This document shows, one piece after another, positions 35,482 to 46,856 of a DNA stretch of 64,000 nt. The translations under genes and the position numbers were made by a program. The stretch spans positions 30,153,812 through 30,217,811 of the forward strand of contig CM042085.1 in NCBI GenBank assembly GCA_023512835.1, given 5' to 3'. Position 1 is the stretch's first letter. Each line of letters begins with the position of its first letter. The notes beneath the pieces were generated by a model that saw only the letters and a list, made by a program, of their open reading frames with translations, searched no databases and had not been told where the DNA came from. The stretch comes from Taxillus chinensis. Lineage: Eukaryota; Streptophyta; Magnoliopsida; Santalales; Loranthaceae.

Positions 35482-35699
35482 ATGTTCATCTCCCTTCTCT
35501 TTTATTTTGCAATCTACATCTATTTGATTTCTATTCATCTCAATTATAATAAAATAGTATCAAAACTCAGGGGTTTTTTTATTTTCTTTATTTATTCTTG
35601 AATTTCTTAATAATAATAACAGTGAAGTACAATATTTTGTTGAATCATAACACTAGATTTTTTTTGACAAGTTAACATCATTAATGTTTGACAAAATGC

Positions 35700-36772
35700 T
35701 CTTCTCATCAACGCACAATAAGAAACAATGTAAAGATCATAAGGTTTTATCTCAAATCCATTTACATTTATCAAATCAAATTTGTATAGGATGTATTACA
35801 AGAGAAAACTACTGCTACTACATGGTTGAAATTAGTGCAGTTTTGTATGATAAAAATCTTGACTAGCAAGTTGTATTTGAAGCAATAATTATATTCTTAT
35901 CGTTTGATAGAAATAATATCTCTTGAAGATCATTTAATTGTATTTAAAGAAATTATTTTCAATTTAAAGACAATGGAGGTTAAATATGATGATGATGATT
36001 TGACGTTAATTTTACTGTACTTGTTACCATATGCATATTCAACTTTTAAAGATACCAATATCTATAGTTGTAATACACTCACTATCAATAAGGTTTATGA
36101 GAATTTATTTTCACATAAGAAGATAAACCATCTAGTTGGTGGTTCCAGCTCCAAGTTACAAGCAGAAGGTCTTGTTATTTGTGGTAGTTTATGAGAATGC
36201 AATTCTAATTTTGGTGGTAATATAAAGGGAAGATCAAAGTTCGCAAATAGGAATAATAAATTTTTTAGGTATTATATGAAGAAAAACCACATTATCTTTG
36301 AGTGTTATAGGTAACACAATGAAAAAAAGAGTGTGTAAACAACCGAAAAAGTTTGGTGAAGCAAATATAGTGGAAAGCCACAGTAATGGTGAACTCCTCA
36401 TAATATTCGATAATGATCCTAACGCAAGTGATGAGTGAATTCTTGATTTTGTTTGCACCTTTCATATGTGTTCCAATTGAGACTGGTTTTTAACATATAA
36501 AATAGTGTTTAAAGGTGATGTCTTGATAGGAAACAATGCATCTTGTAAAATTATAAGCAATGGTATAGTCAAAATTAAAATATTTGATGAAGTGGTCAGA
36601 ATACTTGGTGGTGCAAGGAACATATCTAATTTGAAGAGAAATCGGATTTCTTTATATACTATTGATTTTAAAGGGTACAACTACACTAGGGAAGGTAGGG
36701 TTTTAAAAACCTATAATGATTCTCTTATAGTGATGAAAGGACACAAAAATACTTCAAAGTTATATGTGTAAT
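35700..36772 (+). pseudogene. Tork/TNT1-like copia relic: gag to protease/pre-integrase (left half)
   Basis: A degenerate Ty1/copia polyprotein. Recognisable pieces in order: a Gag stretch resembling QEKTAATTWLKL and LTSKLYLKQ (about 35805-35890, several frames), then SLEDHLIVFKEIIFNLKTMEVKYDDDDL (35925-36010) and YSTFKDTNIYSCNTLTINKVYENLF (to 36115). A decayed zinc knuckle near 36260-36310 has lost its first cysteines. The protease-to-pre-integrase stretch GDVLIGNNASCKIISNG ... VVRILGGARNISNLKRN ... GYNYTREGRVLKT (36510-36770) follows. Many stops and frameshifts mark it as old. Its reading breaks at 36772 and resumes near 63465, so the intervening DNA is an insertion. Confidence 0.85.
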
Positions 36773-37515
36773 TGTCATGCCCTCAACTTCAAAAGACCCA
36801 GAACCAAGAGCGCGACTTTCCCATGGCCACACTCAAAGTCAAGGGGTAAGTGACTAGCACCAAAAGGGGATATACATTGGGTGTTGTCTGGGATGCTCCT
36901 GTACAATTATACAGCAAGAATATTCTTGTACACTCCTAAAGACATGCAACTGGCTAAAAGTCAACATCACATAGCATACGTATCATATGAAAAATTAGTA
37001 TAACAGTCACAAACTCATGTCCGGGAAGAAGGATAATAATAAAAATATAAAACAACCAGTCAAAGTTAAACATAGACAATCCCCTATATCAAAGGGGTCT
37101 GGTAAACTCAACTGCAACCCCAATGACTACTTCCTACTAGAACCTAAAAAGACATGACAAAAAATTTAGGGTGAGCACAAAATGCCCAGTAGGTGACCTA
37201 CGATCCCACATCACCCTAGTAACTCTAAAACATTTAGAATTACATGTTTTGTGTTTGCATGTGGCAGTATAGTGTACTATACATACTAGTTAACATTTTA
37301 AGCAAAGTAAACAACAATAACACAAAAATAAAAGAACTTTGGATGAATAACATAAAAGGACCGGCCCCGAAGAGCTTCCTAGAAATCCTGTCTCGAAGCT
37401 TGAAGCTCTCCCTCGAAGCTTTAACCTAAAAATCCTTACTCGAAGATGCTAATTCGAAGAAGCTACTGACTCAAACCTACTAACCTGAAGATCCGCCTCG
37501 AACCTTTGACTCAAA
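36773..37515 (-). repeat. LTR A (reversed gypsy-type LTR), segment 1
   Basis: Its plus-strand start TGTCATGCCCTCAACTTC resembles the LARD LTR end (TGTCACRCCCCCAAATTC), and the next ~130 bp align with 17533-17660. It contains, in sense, CACCTACTGGGC ... GTGCTCACCC ... TCTTTTTAG|GTTCTAG (37205 down to about 37142). It is inserted in the copia relic and interrupted at 37515 by the Sirevirus. It continues at 50629 and again at 62731. Confidence 0.8.
37370..37510. repeat. Degenerate CCTCGAAGCTT-type array in LTR A
   Basis: CTCGAAGCTT, CTCGAAGCTTTAACCT, ACTCGAAGATGCT, TTCGAAGAAGCT, CTGAAGATCCGCC and CTCGAACCTT follow one another at 15-30 bp spacing. It resumes across the Sirevirus as CCTTCGACCCTTTGAACC (50629-50646). 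Confidence 0.6.
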
Positions 37516-38913
37516 TGATGGTCCCTTGGAGCCTAGAGGGGGGTGAATAGGCTCTTATCGAAACTCTTTCTAATCTCTTAAGACAACACACTTATCTAGT
37601 TAAGTGATAGAATCACTGCGGAAGATAACCAGATAGTGGAAGTATTTTGTTTTATTATCAAGAGATAATTACAACAAAATATAAGCAAGACTCTCTTATA
37701 CTCTGTTTACAAAAGGATTCACACACTAGCCTAGATTATATCTTTGAGCACTTGTGCATACACAGGGTTAATTCAGGCTCGTTCGCACACCCACACAAAT
37801 GCACAAGTATGAATATTTATACAAACATTCCTAAGAGACAACCTTGGAACTTGTAGTTCCGGAATGCGTTCAGCACTAACTATTCCTCGGTAATCTCTCT
37901 GCCTTGACTGCTGCGGTTTGTAGAGCTCAAGATCTTGGGTTTGAAGAGTATAAGTGCCTTTGTGAGTTTCCAAATATAATTAAGGTTGTGTCCACATATC
38001 CGGGTGATCCACGTGTAAGATTCTTCAGGTTCTCAACGAGTTTGTCTTACATCAGGACACCACGAGCTGATAACTTAAAATGCGGTAGTTTGAAGTAGCA
38101 TCTTCTTGGTCCAGTGTAATTTTCCTTACTCCGTTGCTAATGAAGCTTGGAACCTTACTCCGTGTCAGTGGTTGCTTACTCCATATCTATTTGGTACTGG
38201 AATCCTTAGTCCGTGTCAGCGCTTCCTTACTCCGTGTGAATGAGAAGATCGGAGTGCTTATTCCGTATCAGCGCTTTCTTATTCCGCATGTAAGTTCCTT
38301 ACTCCGTATGTAAGTTCCTTACTCCGTATGAGTTTAAAGGATCGGATGGCTTACTCCGTACTAGCGCATCCTTACTCCGCATGAGTGAGTGGCCCGGATT
38401 CCTTACTCCGCATCTAGTTTCCTTACTCCGTGCGAATAAAGACTCGGGTCCTTATTCCGCATCAATACTTCCTTACTCCATATGTATGAAAGACTCGGAT
38501 GCCTTACTCCGTGTCTTCTTTACTTTAGTTCGCTTGAGGGGAAGACTTAACTTTTTAACTCCATGTCAAACCTTTTACTTCATGCGACCTTGTAGACCAA
38601 GACTCTTACTCCGTATCAGTTTGACTTAGTCCGTTTGAGGCATTAGGAATAGATTCCGTAATCCGTAGCTTTTAAGTTCTTAGTCTGCATGAATGTTCCT
38701 TATTCCGTATGTATTGGTGACTTGGTTATTTACCAAGTGTTTGATGACACTCACTCTTGTCTGGATCAGGATTATGTATCCTGTCTTTAGCTTTGCTCTC
38801 ACGAGTGTATCTCCAGATTAATAACATATCTTCTGCAATGATCAAAGAAACACAAAAGATCAAATTACATAGGACTTTATCAGCATTATCCAAATTCTGG
38901 GCTTGATCCAACA
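37516..38913 (-). repeat. Sirevirus 3' LTR (left copy)
   Basis: 1,398 bp, near-identical to 49218-50623. Most of 38100-38720 is a degenerate array of CTTACTCCGTAT-type words. The polypurine tract (in sense ATTGGGGGAGAT, 38914-38925) lies immediately upstream in sense. Confidence 0.95.
38095..38720. repeat. Degenerate CTTACTCCGTAT array in the Sirevirus LTR
   Basis: More than twenty copies of the core TTACTCCGT or TTATTCCGCA, spaced about 17-45 bp. Partial higher-order copies are present (e.g. GTAAGTTCCTTACTCCGTAT twice in tandem near 38290-38330). The other LTR has the same array at 49825-50430. Confidence 0.85.
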
Positions 38914-38925
38914 ATCTCCCCCAAT
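38914..38925 (-). other. Sirevirus polypurine tract
   Basis: In sense ATTGGGGGAGAT, directly before the 3' LTR (TGTTGG...). It would prime plus-strand synthesis. Confidence 0.85.
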
Positions 38926-39355
38926 TATGGATATGCCCAAACCCTTTGTAATTTGATCTGGTAAGCAGTGCAAAAAGATAACATACAGAATACGCATCAC
39001 AACCAATTTCATTCATCAGCAATAGAATACAATTCAGCCTTTATACAAGATTTTCATTAAGGTACATAAGACTTACTATACTTGAAGATCATAGTTGCTG
39101 CTTTCTCTCTAAGCTCCATTGTCTGCTTCATCGTATAAGTGGTGTGTTGGCTCCAAGATTTGTCCACAGTTAAGAATGACTTGATGAAGTAACAGACAAA
39201 GGCCCCGCAGCTATCTCCATCCGGTGTTGTGGCACTTGCTTCTTGCCCTAGAATGTCGCCTTCAGCTTCTTAGTTGGACTCAAGGGTGTGATGCCCAACT
39301 CTTCATATAATCCAGCTTTCTTCACAGCTTCAGTCAGCCTGAGACACAGTGGTTC

Positions 39356-41781
39356 CTATTGATTCTTTCTTACATAATGCTCCATAATCTGATGAGAATC
39401 AATCAGAATCATTTGTTTGGACTGAATCATGAAGACAGCCATCATGAAATGTGGCGACATGATCCGGTACAGAATGAGGATAATTGAGAGAGTTTTCCAT
39501 GGCTTGCTATCCTCAGCAATTCCGTTGATGAAGGACTGAATGAGATCTACACTGGGAAGATAGCCTTCATTCCAGCACGGCAGAACTTCAAACAAGTGCC
39601 CATCCTTGTATAGAGATGGAAACAGCCTCATCTCCATTTTAGCAGCCCTAGAGAAGTTGTCAAGGTCTTCTGTTATAAAGAGTCCTCTCTCCGAACAAAG
39701 GGTCTGAATGTCGGTCGGGGAGAAAGGGTACAGGTTAGAGAGATATCTTCTCTCAGTAGAAGATGCAGCATAGGACTTCATTGCCTTACGCACGCTTCCA
39801 TCCGCATCAGAAGGGTCACACGCCGCGTATGATGGGAGGAAGGTGTCAGCTGCGGGTGAAGAGGATGGAGGAGGAGCTACAGTCGAGGAGCTTGGCTGAG
39901 AGAAGCGGCTACGTTTGGGAATTTGAACTCCCTGAAGCAATGAAGAGGCAGGCCGCTTCTCAGCACTAGTGGATGGTTGTGGTGCAGGAGGAGCAGAAGG
40001 ATCAGATGACACTCTCTCCCCCGGTTTGGTAAATCGCCGGGAAGCAACGAGAGGGCGAGCCATCGTGTGTGCCAGGTCCGCGAAGGAGGTAGACAAAGAA
40101 TGGACGGACGAGGCGACGAGATCCATCTTCTGTTCCATGGAAGTGGAGGAATCAGTGAGAGCGGAGAGGAGTTGGGAGCCAAGTGCATCAACCTTGGCGG
40201 CGATGGCGGATATTTGGGCGCTATGAGCTTGAGCGTGTCGGTCCAGCTGGGCGGCGAGCACAGCGTCGGAGTGGACCGTGCCAAAAGAAGCACGCCCAAG
40301 GACCAACTCCGGAGCTTTGGAGGACTCCCCCGCATGAACAGGAGCAGGAGTGCGCCGGCGGAGGAGTCCGCAGGAGTATCAGCAGCAGCAGCAGAAGGGG
40401 CATCCGGAGCATCAGAGGCATCCGGAGCAGCTGACCCGCTTTGACCAGATAGGTCAACCACGGGGATCGCGGCAGCAGGAGAAGAGGGGCCAGCCTTAGC
40501 AGGGGAAGGACTCCGTGTGGCATGGACTGGGCTGGAGGGGGTAGGGAACGGCACATCTAGAATGGAGGCCGGCGTAAGAAAGCCGTGGTCCAAGTTCCAG
40601 ATGATCATGCTCTCCGGGGATTGGGTATGGCGCGTGTAAAACACCCGGAGATCGGTGTCAGGAATGGAGGCAGTGTGGGCAAGGCTGAAACGGAGCCATA
40701 GGTCCGTTAAGGTGTCGGCGGAGAGATGGTCAAGATAATCTCGGGGTTGAGGTAGGGGAGGCATAGGAGCTTCCGGAGTAGATGCCAGGATATCAGCAGT
40801 GACGGCAGCAATAGCGGTATCAACCGCGGCATTAATGGCGGAAGTGGAGGGAGTGGGGACATCCGCAGCAGAAGGGGCTGAGGAAATAGCTTTAGGGACG
40901 CTGCGCTGAGAGGGCCCCGCAACCTTGGAAGGATCGGCATGGATGCTGTGCTGGGAAGCCCGAGAAACGGAGGGTGCAGCAACGGACCGAATCCGGGAGG
41001 ACCGGTGAGCAAAGCTGACCTCTGGGGCATGGCTGGCAGAGGGGTCACCAACAGAACTGCCTTGTTGTTCCGCGGTAGGGAGGGGGCGAAGAGCTGCAGA
41101 GGGACGACGGGCTGTCATGTTCCCATCAGGCGTAAGATAGCGAAGGTAATAAGCCGGAGGGAATGAAACAGCATCAGATCGGGCGAAATGGTCCGGATGA
41201 AGATGCCGGAAGACAATGCTGAGTATGCGCCCGAAAGAACGGTTCTTGGGTCCAGTCTGCAGCAGTTGGAACAAAAATGTCCCTCAATCCATTGGAAGAC
41301 CTTTGAAAACGCTGTACATGGCCAGAAGAAGGTCGTACGGAACGGAGTCTAGGGCGGATGTGCGAGCCAGTAAACATTGACTCAAGATGGTCGCCATACA
41401 GCGATAGCGACCTTGGAAGGACTTCACCTTGTATTCCTTGCCTTTGTAGGTGCAACCCATAGAAGCGGCCATGGGATCGGCATCGGGGCACTGTGGTTCA
41501 CTGGGGGGTAGATGGAGAGCAGCGCGGAGAATGGCGGGGGTAATGAGGATGGATTCACCGCGAACATAGGAGATGATGGAGTCGGTGGTACAGCGAATCC
41601 GTTGGTAAAACTCGAGAATGTCGTCTATAAGCAGATCGACAGGATTGGAGATCAGGTCGAGTAAGTGAGAGGCTTCTAGAAGAGGGCGAATATCGGAAAA
41701 CCAGTCTGGAGGGTTGGAGACAGCGCTCCAATCAACCAGATGGCCGGGATTAACGCCGGAAAGAGAGGTTTTGGGTGCCAT
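39356..41781 (-). pseudogene. Sirevirus extra ORF in env position (broken)
   Basis: It starts at ATG 41781 (MAPKTSLSGVNPGHLVDW) and would give about 800 residues. The N-terminal ~190 residues form a folded-looking domain: PLLEASHLLDLISNPVDLLIDDILEFYQRIRC, ISYVRGESILITPAILRAALHLPPSEPQ, YRCMATILSQCLLARTSALDSVPYDLLLAMYSVFKGLPMD. It resembles the 'putative plant transposon protein' domain found in plant aORFs. A long Ser/Pro/Ala-rich disordered region, a possible short coiled coil (QAHSAQISAIAAKVDALGSQLLSALTDSS) and a hydrophobic C-terminal stretch (LSIILILYRIMSPHFMMAVFMI) follow. An in-frame TGA at 41284 and a frameshift at about 40330-40370 break it. Function unknown; 'env-like' rests on position only. 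Confidence 0.7.
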
Positions 41782-41789
41782 TGTAGATG

Positions 41790-43475
41790 AAAGTTGAAGG
41801 GCGAGAGGAAAGGTGAGGTCTTGGGGATTGAAGGAGCAACGAGAGGTTTAGGGATTTGAAAAGGGTAACGCTCGTGCTTCGCAGGAATGACTAGAATATA
41901 TAAGACCGAGTCCGTAAATGTCAGTGGGTCTAGGAATTTGGCGAGTGAAACAGTGAACCGCTTGACTGGCTGATGTCATTAGTCTTGATATCGATGCACC
42001 TCCGAATTAAAAGATGACGTGGAGGCGGCATGACCAAATAAGGGTAACAGCTGTTCGCCTTCCGGAGAAGTGTGTGCATCCCGAGATATGCATTTAATGA
42101 ATCATCATGATTCCTCCTCAAAAGCACGCGATATAAAAGAAGACATGGATTATCGCAATTTGACAGTGTTAGGAGTTCGGAGGAATGAACTGACAATCAT
42201 CCGGAATCAACAATAGTCGAGTGAAGAGTATCCGGATGAAAAGTAGACCGTGTCCGTAGTAACAAAGTGCGGGGAGAGAGAAGTAGATTCCTTTGCTGTC
42301 AATAAGTCGAAGAGAAGAGAAGTACCACAACACTTCAAATCCAAGACTATGGACTAGATTTACCGATAAGGTTGCAAAAAAAAACTGAACCTGTAGCTTA
42401 AAAAAATAAACTAAAAATACAAAAGCTGAACAGGCACGGATTAGTACGGATAGGAGAAAATAGTCAGTGAAGAGCTACATAATCCGAACTAAAGAGAAGC
42501 AGAACTCATGTATTACAAAGAATGAAATAGACATATACAGACGAGAGAATGATCAATGTGACTGAATCAGGACATATGTCAGATAATAAATACACAAGTT
42601 CGTATAGGTCAACATAGCGAAATCGTCCTGCTGAACGACATAGCTAAGATTAATTAAAGATCATATGATTTATCCAAATTAGGATTCATGAGTGCAAAAT
42701 GAGGAAGCGGGCACATGTCAAAAGTAAGCTGTTGATTACCCGATTAAAATGCATGGTTGAAGAAAAAAATACATCCAAGCATGCCACTATTCTGTTCCAA
42801 AACCGCATGTCCGTGAAGATCCCAAGTAAAGGTTTAGAGGAAAGAGTATCCGAGACATATTAGGGGGTCATTACTGAGGTAATAGATGAAGCTTAAGCTC
42901 CCCCGTAGATCATTTGATCCTCTCAATGAAAGGCTCCCCCTCAAATAGACAGCCAGGAAAGAGGTCATGAGACATATACGGGGGGTATTACTCGAATAAT
43001 TTATAATGCATTTTCTCCCCCGTAGATTGTGCAATCCTCTCGGTAGACCTTTCCGGCTTATAGAAATTCAGCACTGTCTATCTTTTTAGGAAATTATACT
43101 TCAGAAGCTGATCAGACTGCGATTGAGTATTCATCCACCAGGCATTCCAAGCTAACCCATTTCATTTCTTCAACTATACATGTTAATAGAGTAATCTAAA
43201 TGAACAGGCTTTTGTCATGTGGTGATCAGTAGAAATTAAGATCATGAAACCAGAATGAGGTTAATCATATAAACTTTAATCATGTTTGCTTAAACGACTT
43301 CAGTCGGGAAATGCAAGCATCCTCCCATTATGAAGTTGATATTAATATCAGAAGCATGAAGCCGTTAATCAGTAAGTATGATCAGCATTAAAATCAGTAT
43401 GTATCTTCTACTTTCACTAAAAGCACAATGCATGTTCTGATAGTAAGTATACTGTTGGGTAATTTAAATGTGAAA
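41790..43475 (-). other. Sirevirus post-pol spacer with repeated polypurine-like motifs
   Basis: Non-coding. Two diverged ~115-bp direct copies at about 42835-42945 and 42955-43060 each contain GAGACATATxxGGGGGT and CTCCCCCGTAGAT. In sense the latter is ATCTACGGGGGAG, resembling the polypurine tract ATTGGGGGAGAT. Repeated tract-like motifs near the 3' end have been described for Sireviruses. Confidence 0.65.
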
Positions 43476-43857
43476 CTATGCAGAGAAGTCAAGCATACCT
43501 AATCGGATAAGTAGTTCAGAGAATCTTGCATCAGGTAGGGGCTTTGTAAGTATGTCTGCCAGTTGATCTTCAGTAGCAACATGTTCCAGGGAAATGTGAT
43601 TTTTGAGAACATGGTCGCGTATGAAGTGATACCTGACCTCAATATGCTTCGTCTTAGGGTGCATGACAGGATTGTTGCTTGATAGCAATTGCACTAGTGT
43701 TGTCGCATAGAGTGGAATAGATGACATGTTGAAACCGTAGTCGTAAGTTGACTTTGCATCCAAGAGTAGGCTGTGCGCAAAGAACTTCCAAGAGCTATTT
43801 ATTCCGCCTCAAGAAGAGAGGTTGATACGGAATTTTGCTTCTTCTTGAACCATGAAA
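43476..43857 (-). pseudogene. Sirevirus RNase H
   Basis: Copia RNase H remains: a decayed DRKSTSGTCRFLGNRLISWF-type stretch in a shifted frame (about 43850-43910), then NNPVMHPKTKHIEVRYHFIRDHVLKNHISLEHVATEDQLADILTKPLPDARFSEL, ending at TGA 43476. The segment with the catalytic Asp before NPVMH is scrambled. Confidence 0.85.
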
Positions 43858-44960
43858 TTAATCTATTTCCAAGAAACCGACACGTACCACTTGTGCTCTT
43901 CCTGTCGATGCGACATCCAATGAAGTCGGCATCGAGTATCCTGGATAAGGTGAAGTTGGACTCCTTTGGGTACCGAGTCCCAAATTCATCGTTCCCTTGA
44001 GATACCTTAATATCCGTTTAACATGAAGCATATGTGACTCCTTGGGATTCGCCTGATATCGTGCACAGATGCAAGTTGCAAACATAATGTCTGGGCGACT
44101 TGTTGTAAGATACAGCAAGGATCCTATCATCCCTTTGTAGTCAGTCACATTTACTAATATGCCATACACATCAGGATCTAACTTGGCACTGACAGGCATG
44201 GGAGTTTTGACGGGAGATGAACCTTCCATACCAAACTTCTTAATAAGATCGCGAGTGTACTTAGCTTGATTAATGAAGATTCCTTCCTTCAATTGTTTAA
44301 CTTCTATTCCGAGGAAGTAGGACAGTTCTCCCATCATGCTCATCTCAAACTTGCCTGTCATCAACTTAGCAAACTCTTCACAAAGCTTCGGATTCGTTGA
44401 TCCGAAAATGATATCATCCACGTATATCTGTACGATTAGAGTGTGTCCTTTCTCTTTTCATAGAAATAAGGTGGTGTCTATCTTCCCTTTTTTGGAAGTT
44501 GTGAGCAAGTAGGAATTCGACAAGGTGTCGTACCAGGCTCTTGGAGCTTGCTTCAAACCATATAAAGCTTTCCGAAGTTTGTAGACTAGATGTCCTGCTT
44601 TAGGTTCAATGAAACCGGGAGGTTGTTCTACGTAAACCTCCTCTTGAAGATCTCCATTCAGGAATGCGCTCTTGACGTCCATTTGATAAACTATGAAGTT
44701 TTCATATGAAGCATGCGCTAGAAACATTCGGATTGCCTCAAGTCTTGCTACTGGAGCAAAGGTCTCATCATAGTCTATTCCTTCTTCTTGACGATATCCT
44801 TTGGCTACTAGTCTGGCTTTGTTCCGGATTACTATTCCATCCGTATCAAGCTTGTTCCGGAACACCCATTTAACTCCAATGACTTGCTGAGACTTAGGCC
44901 TTGGTACTAAAGTTCACACATTATTTCTCTTAAATTGATTCAGCTATTCTTGCATGGCTT
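43858..44960 (-). pseudogene. Sirevirus reverse transcriptase
   Basis: Motifs in order: [89 protein letters not shown], and the catalytic YVDDIIFGSTN (about 44394-44425). FLGIEVKQL, KYTRDLIKKFGM and GSLLYLTTSRPDIMFA follow. An in-frame TGA at about 44456-44458 (LFL*KEKGHT) interrupts it just before YVDD. A frameshift after LKGTMNLGLGT (about 44000) precedes the RNase H. Confidence 0.92.
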
Positions 44961-45079
44961 CTATCCAATTCGAATCCTGAAGAGCTTCATCTGCCACCTT
45001 TGGTTCTATTTGAGATAGAAAACACGAGTAAAGACTCATGTTGGAGGTGGCTGCTCTTGTTCTTACACCAACAGTAGGA

Positions 45080-46336
45080 TCACCAATCACTTGATCTGAG
45101 GGATGGTTTCGGGTCCATCTGTAATTCTGTGCATTTGATGGATGATCTTGAACAATTTGAAGCTCGCATTAGGTGGTTCGGTGTATCTGCTGGTTGAGCT
45201 TCGTCCGGACTAGATGTTTCCGTATTAGAAGGTACGGTAGAACTAGGTAGTTCTTCAACACTGTTTCTTTCAGTGTTAACTGGTCCGGACGGACTTGAAG
45301 GTGCTCCGGAATTTTGGGTATCCGTAGGAGTATGTCCGGAGCTTAATGGTAGTCCTGAGTCTGAGTCATCCGTAGCATCATCCATATAATTTCTTTGTGC
45401 CTCGCTGATGCCACGTAGTTGGTCAGAATGTGTAACAGGAACATTCATAAACTTCGAATAATCGATGTTGCTGTCTAGGACCTGCACATTAGAACTTGAA
45501 GAAGTAACTTTTGACCAAACAAGATTAGCTTCATCAAAAGTCACATGGATAGATTCTTCAACTTTAAAAAGTTTTCTATTGAAGACTCGATAAGCCTTGC
45601 TATGTAATGAGTACCCGACAAAAATCCCATCATCAGATTTTGGTTCAAATTTATTCCGGGTCTCTTTGCTATTTATCAATATGTAGCAAGTACACCCAAA
45701 AGCTCTGAAATGTGAAATTGAAGGTTTTCATCCTCTCCACATCTCATAGGGTGTTTTCATGGTAGATTTATTTATTAGCGTTCTGTTCTGAACATAGCAG
45801 GCAGTGGACACAGCTTCAGCCCATAGACTGAGAGGAAGCGTTGCCCCTGCTAACATAGATCTACCAACCTCAACTAAGGTACGATTCTTGCGCTCAGCTA
45901 CCCCATTTTGTTGTGGAGTTCTGGGCGCAGAGAAGTCATGCTGTATGCCCTGTTCAGAACAATATGATCTCATTTCTGAAAAATCAAATTTTGTACCATG
46001 ATCACTCCTGATGCACTTTATGCTCAGTCCTTGTGAGTTGCTTATCCAGTTGAAAAGATCTACAAGATGCTCAAAAGTTTGATCCTTTGATTTCAGGAAC
46101 ATCACCCATGTATATCTGGTGAAATCATCGATAACCACAAGGGTATATCTCGCACCAGCCAGTGACGGAACAGAAATAGGACCACAGAGGTTCATATGAA
46201 GAAGTTGTAGAGGAGCAGTTATTGAATTAACTGATTTGCTCTTAAAGCTATGTTTGGTCTGTTTGCCCAAGTTGGCATTCTCGACGGAGAGTGTTCTTGG
46301 AGAATTTGAGTTTAGGTAGACCAGTGACAAGATCAA
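45080..46336 (-). pseudogene. Sirevirus integrase
   Basis: DDE integrase core: LLHMNLCGP (the first catalytic Asp is Asn here), VVIDDFTRYTWVMFL, IRSDHGTKFD (second Asp), PRTPQQNGVAERKNRTLVEVGRSML (Glu) and TPYEMWRG. TGA near 45728 and loss of frame near 45680 split off the C-terminal part, EPKSDDGIFVGYSLHSKAYRVFNRKLFKVEESIHVTFDEANLVW, followed by a Ser/Thr/Pro-rich linker to RT (to 45080). The missing first Asp alone should abolish integration. Confidence 0.88.
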
Positions 46337-46856
46337 GTGACGCTAATTTAGACAAGGTCTTAAAGTTTAAATGTGCGCATCGCTTGTGCCATAACCAACT
46401 ATCTTCATCTGAAGCTTTAGTGAGGAAGCATACAGGGTCAGAAGAATTATTTCTTAAGACCACTGAGTATATGTCCCCATCTCTTGATCCGGATAACTTA
46501 ACATCTCCGGATAAGTTTTCTCTTACTGTACAGGTGTTGGACATAAAGGAAACTGTAAATCCTTTGTCACATAAATTACTGACACTTAGCAAATTATGCT
46601 TTAAACCTTCGACTAGTGCAACTCTAGTGATTGATACATAGCCGTTAGTTAAAGTGCCATACCCGACAGTCTTACCTTTGCTGTTGTCACCATATGAAAC
46701 GGATGGACCTCGTTTTTCATTAACTTCTACAAGCAGAGTCTGATCACCCGTCATATGTCCGGAGCATCCACTATCGAGGATCCACTTGCTTTGATTGATC
46801 TTTAACTTCAAGTGATCCAGCAATGCATTCCAGAGATGCTCCTGAAAGACAATAGT
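46270..46856 (-). pseudogene. Sirevirus protease and pre-integrase segment
   Basis: The frame continues directly past the TAA: TIVFQEHLWN..., then the protease active site WILDSGCSGHMTG (about 46745-46785). Next come KGKTVGYGTLTNGYVSI, VEGLKHNLLSVSNLCDKG, and the pre-integrase stretch LWHKRCAHLNFKTLSKLASLDLVTGLPKLKF. A one-base frameshift near 46268 (QLGQTDQT versus NLGKQTKHS) separates it from the integrase core. Confidence 0.87.

Noticed and set aside
36505..36771. Stand-alone small gene (88 codons)
   Set aside because: The peptide matches the copia protease-to-pre-integrase segment and continues the damaged gag upstream, so it is part of the relic.
40707..41051. Long open frames in several phases across 39700-41500, including on the plus strand
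   Set aside because: They are shadows of the GC-rich, Ser/Pro/Ala-coding extra ORF on the minus strand; none shows recognisable motifs.
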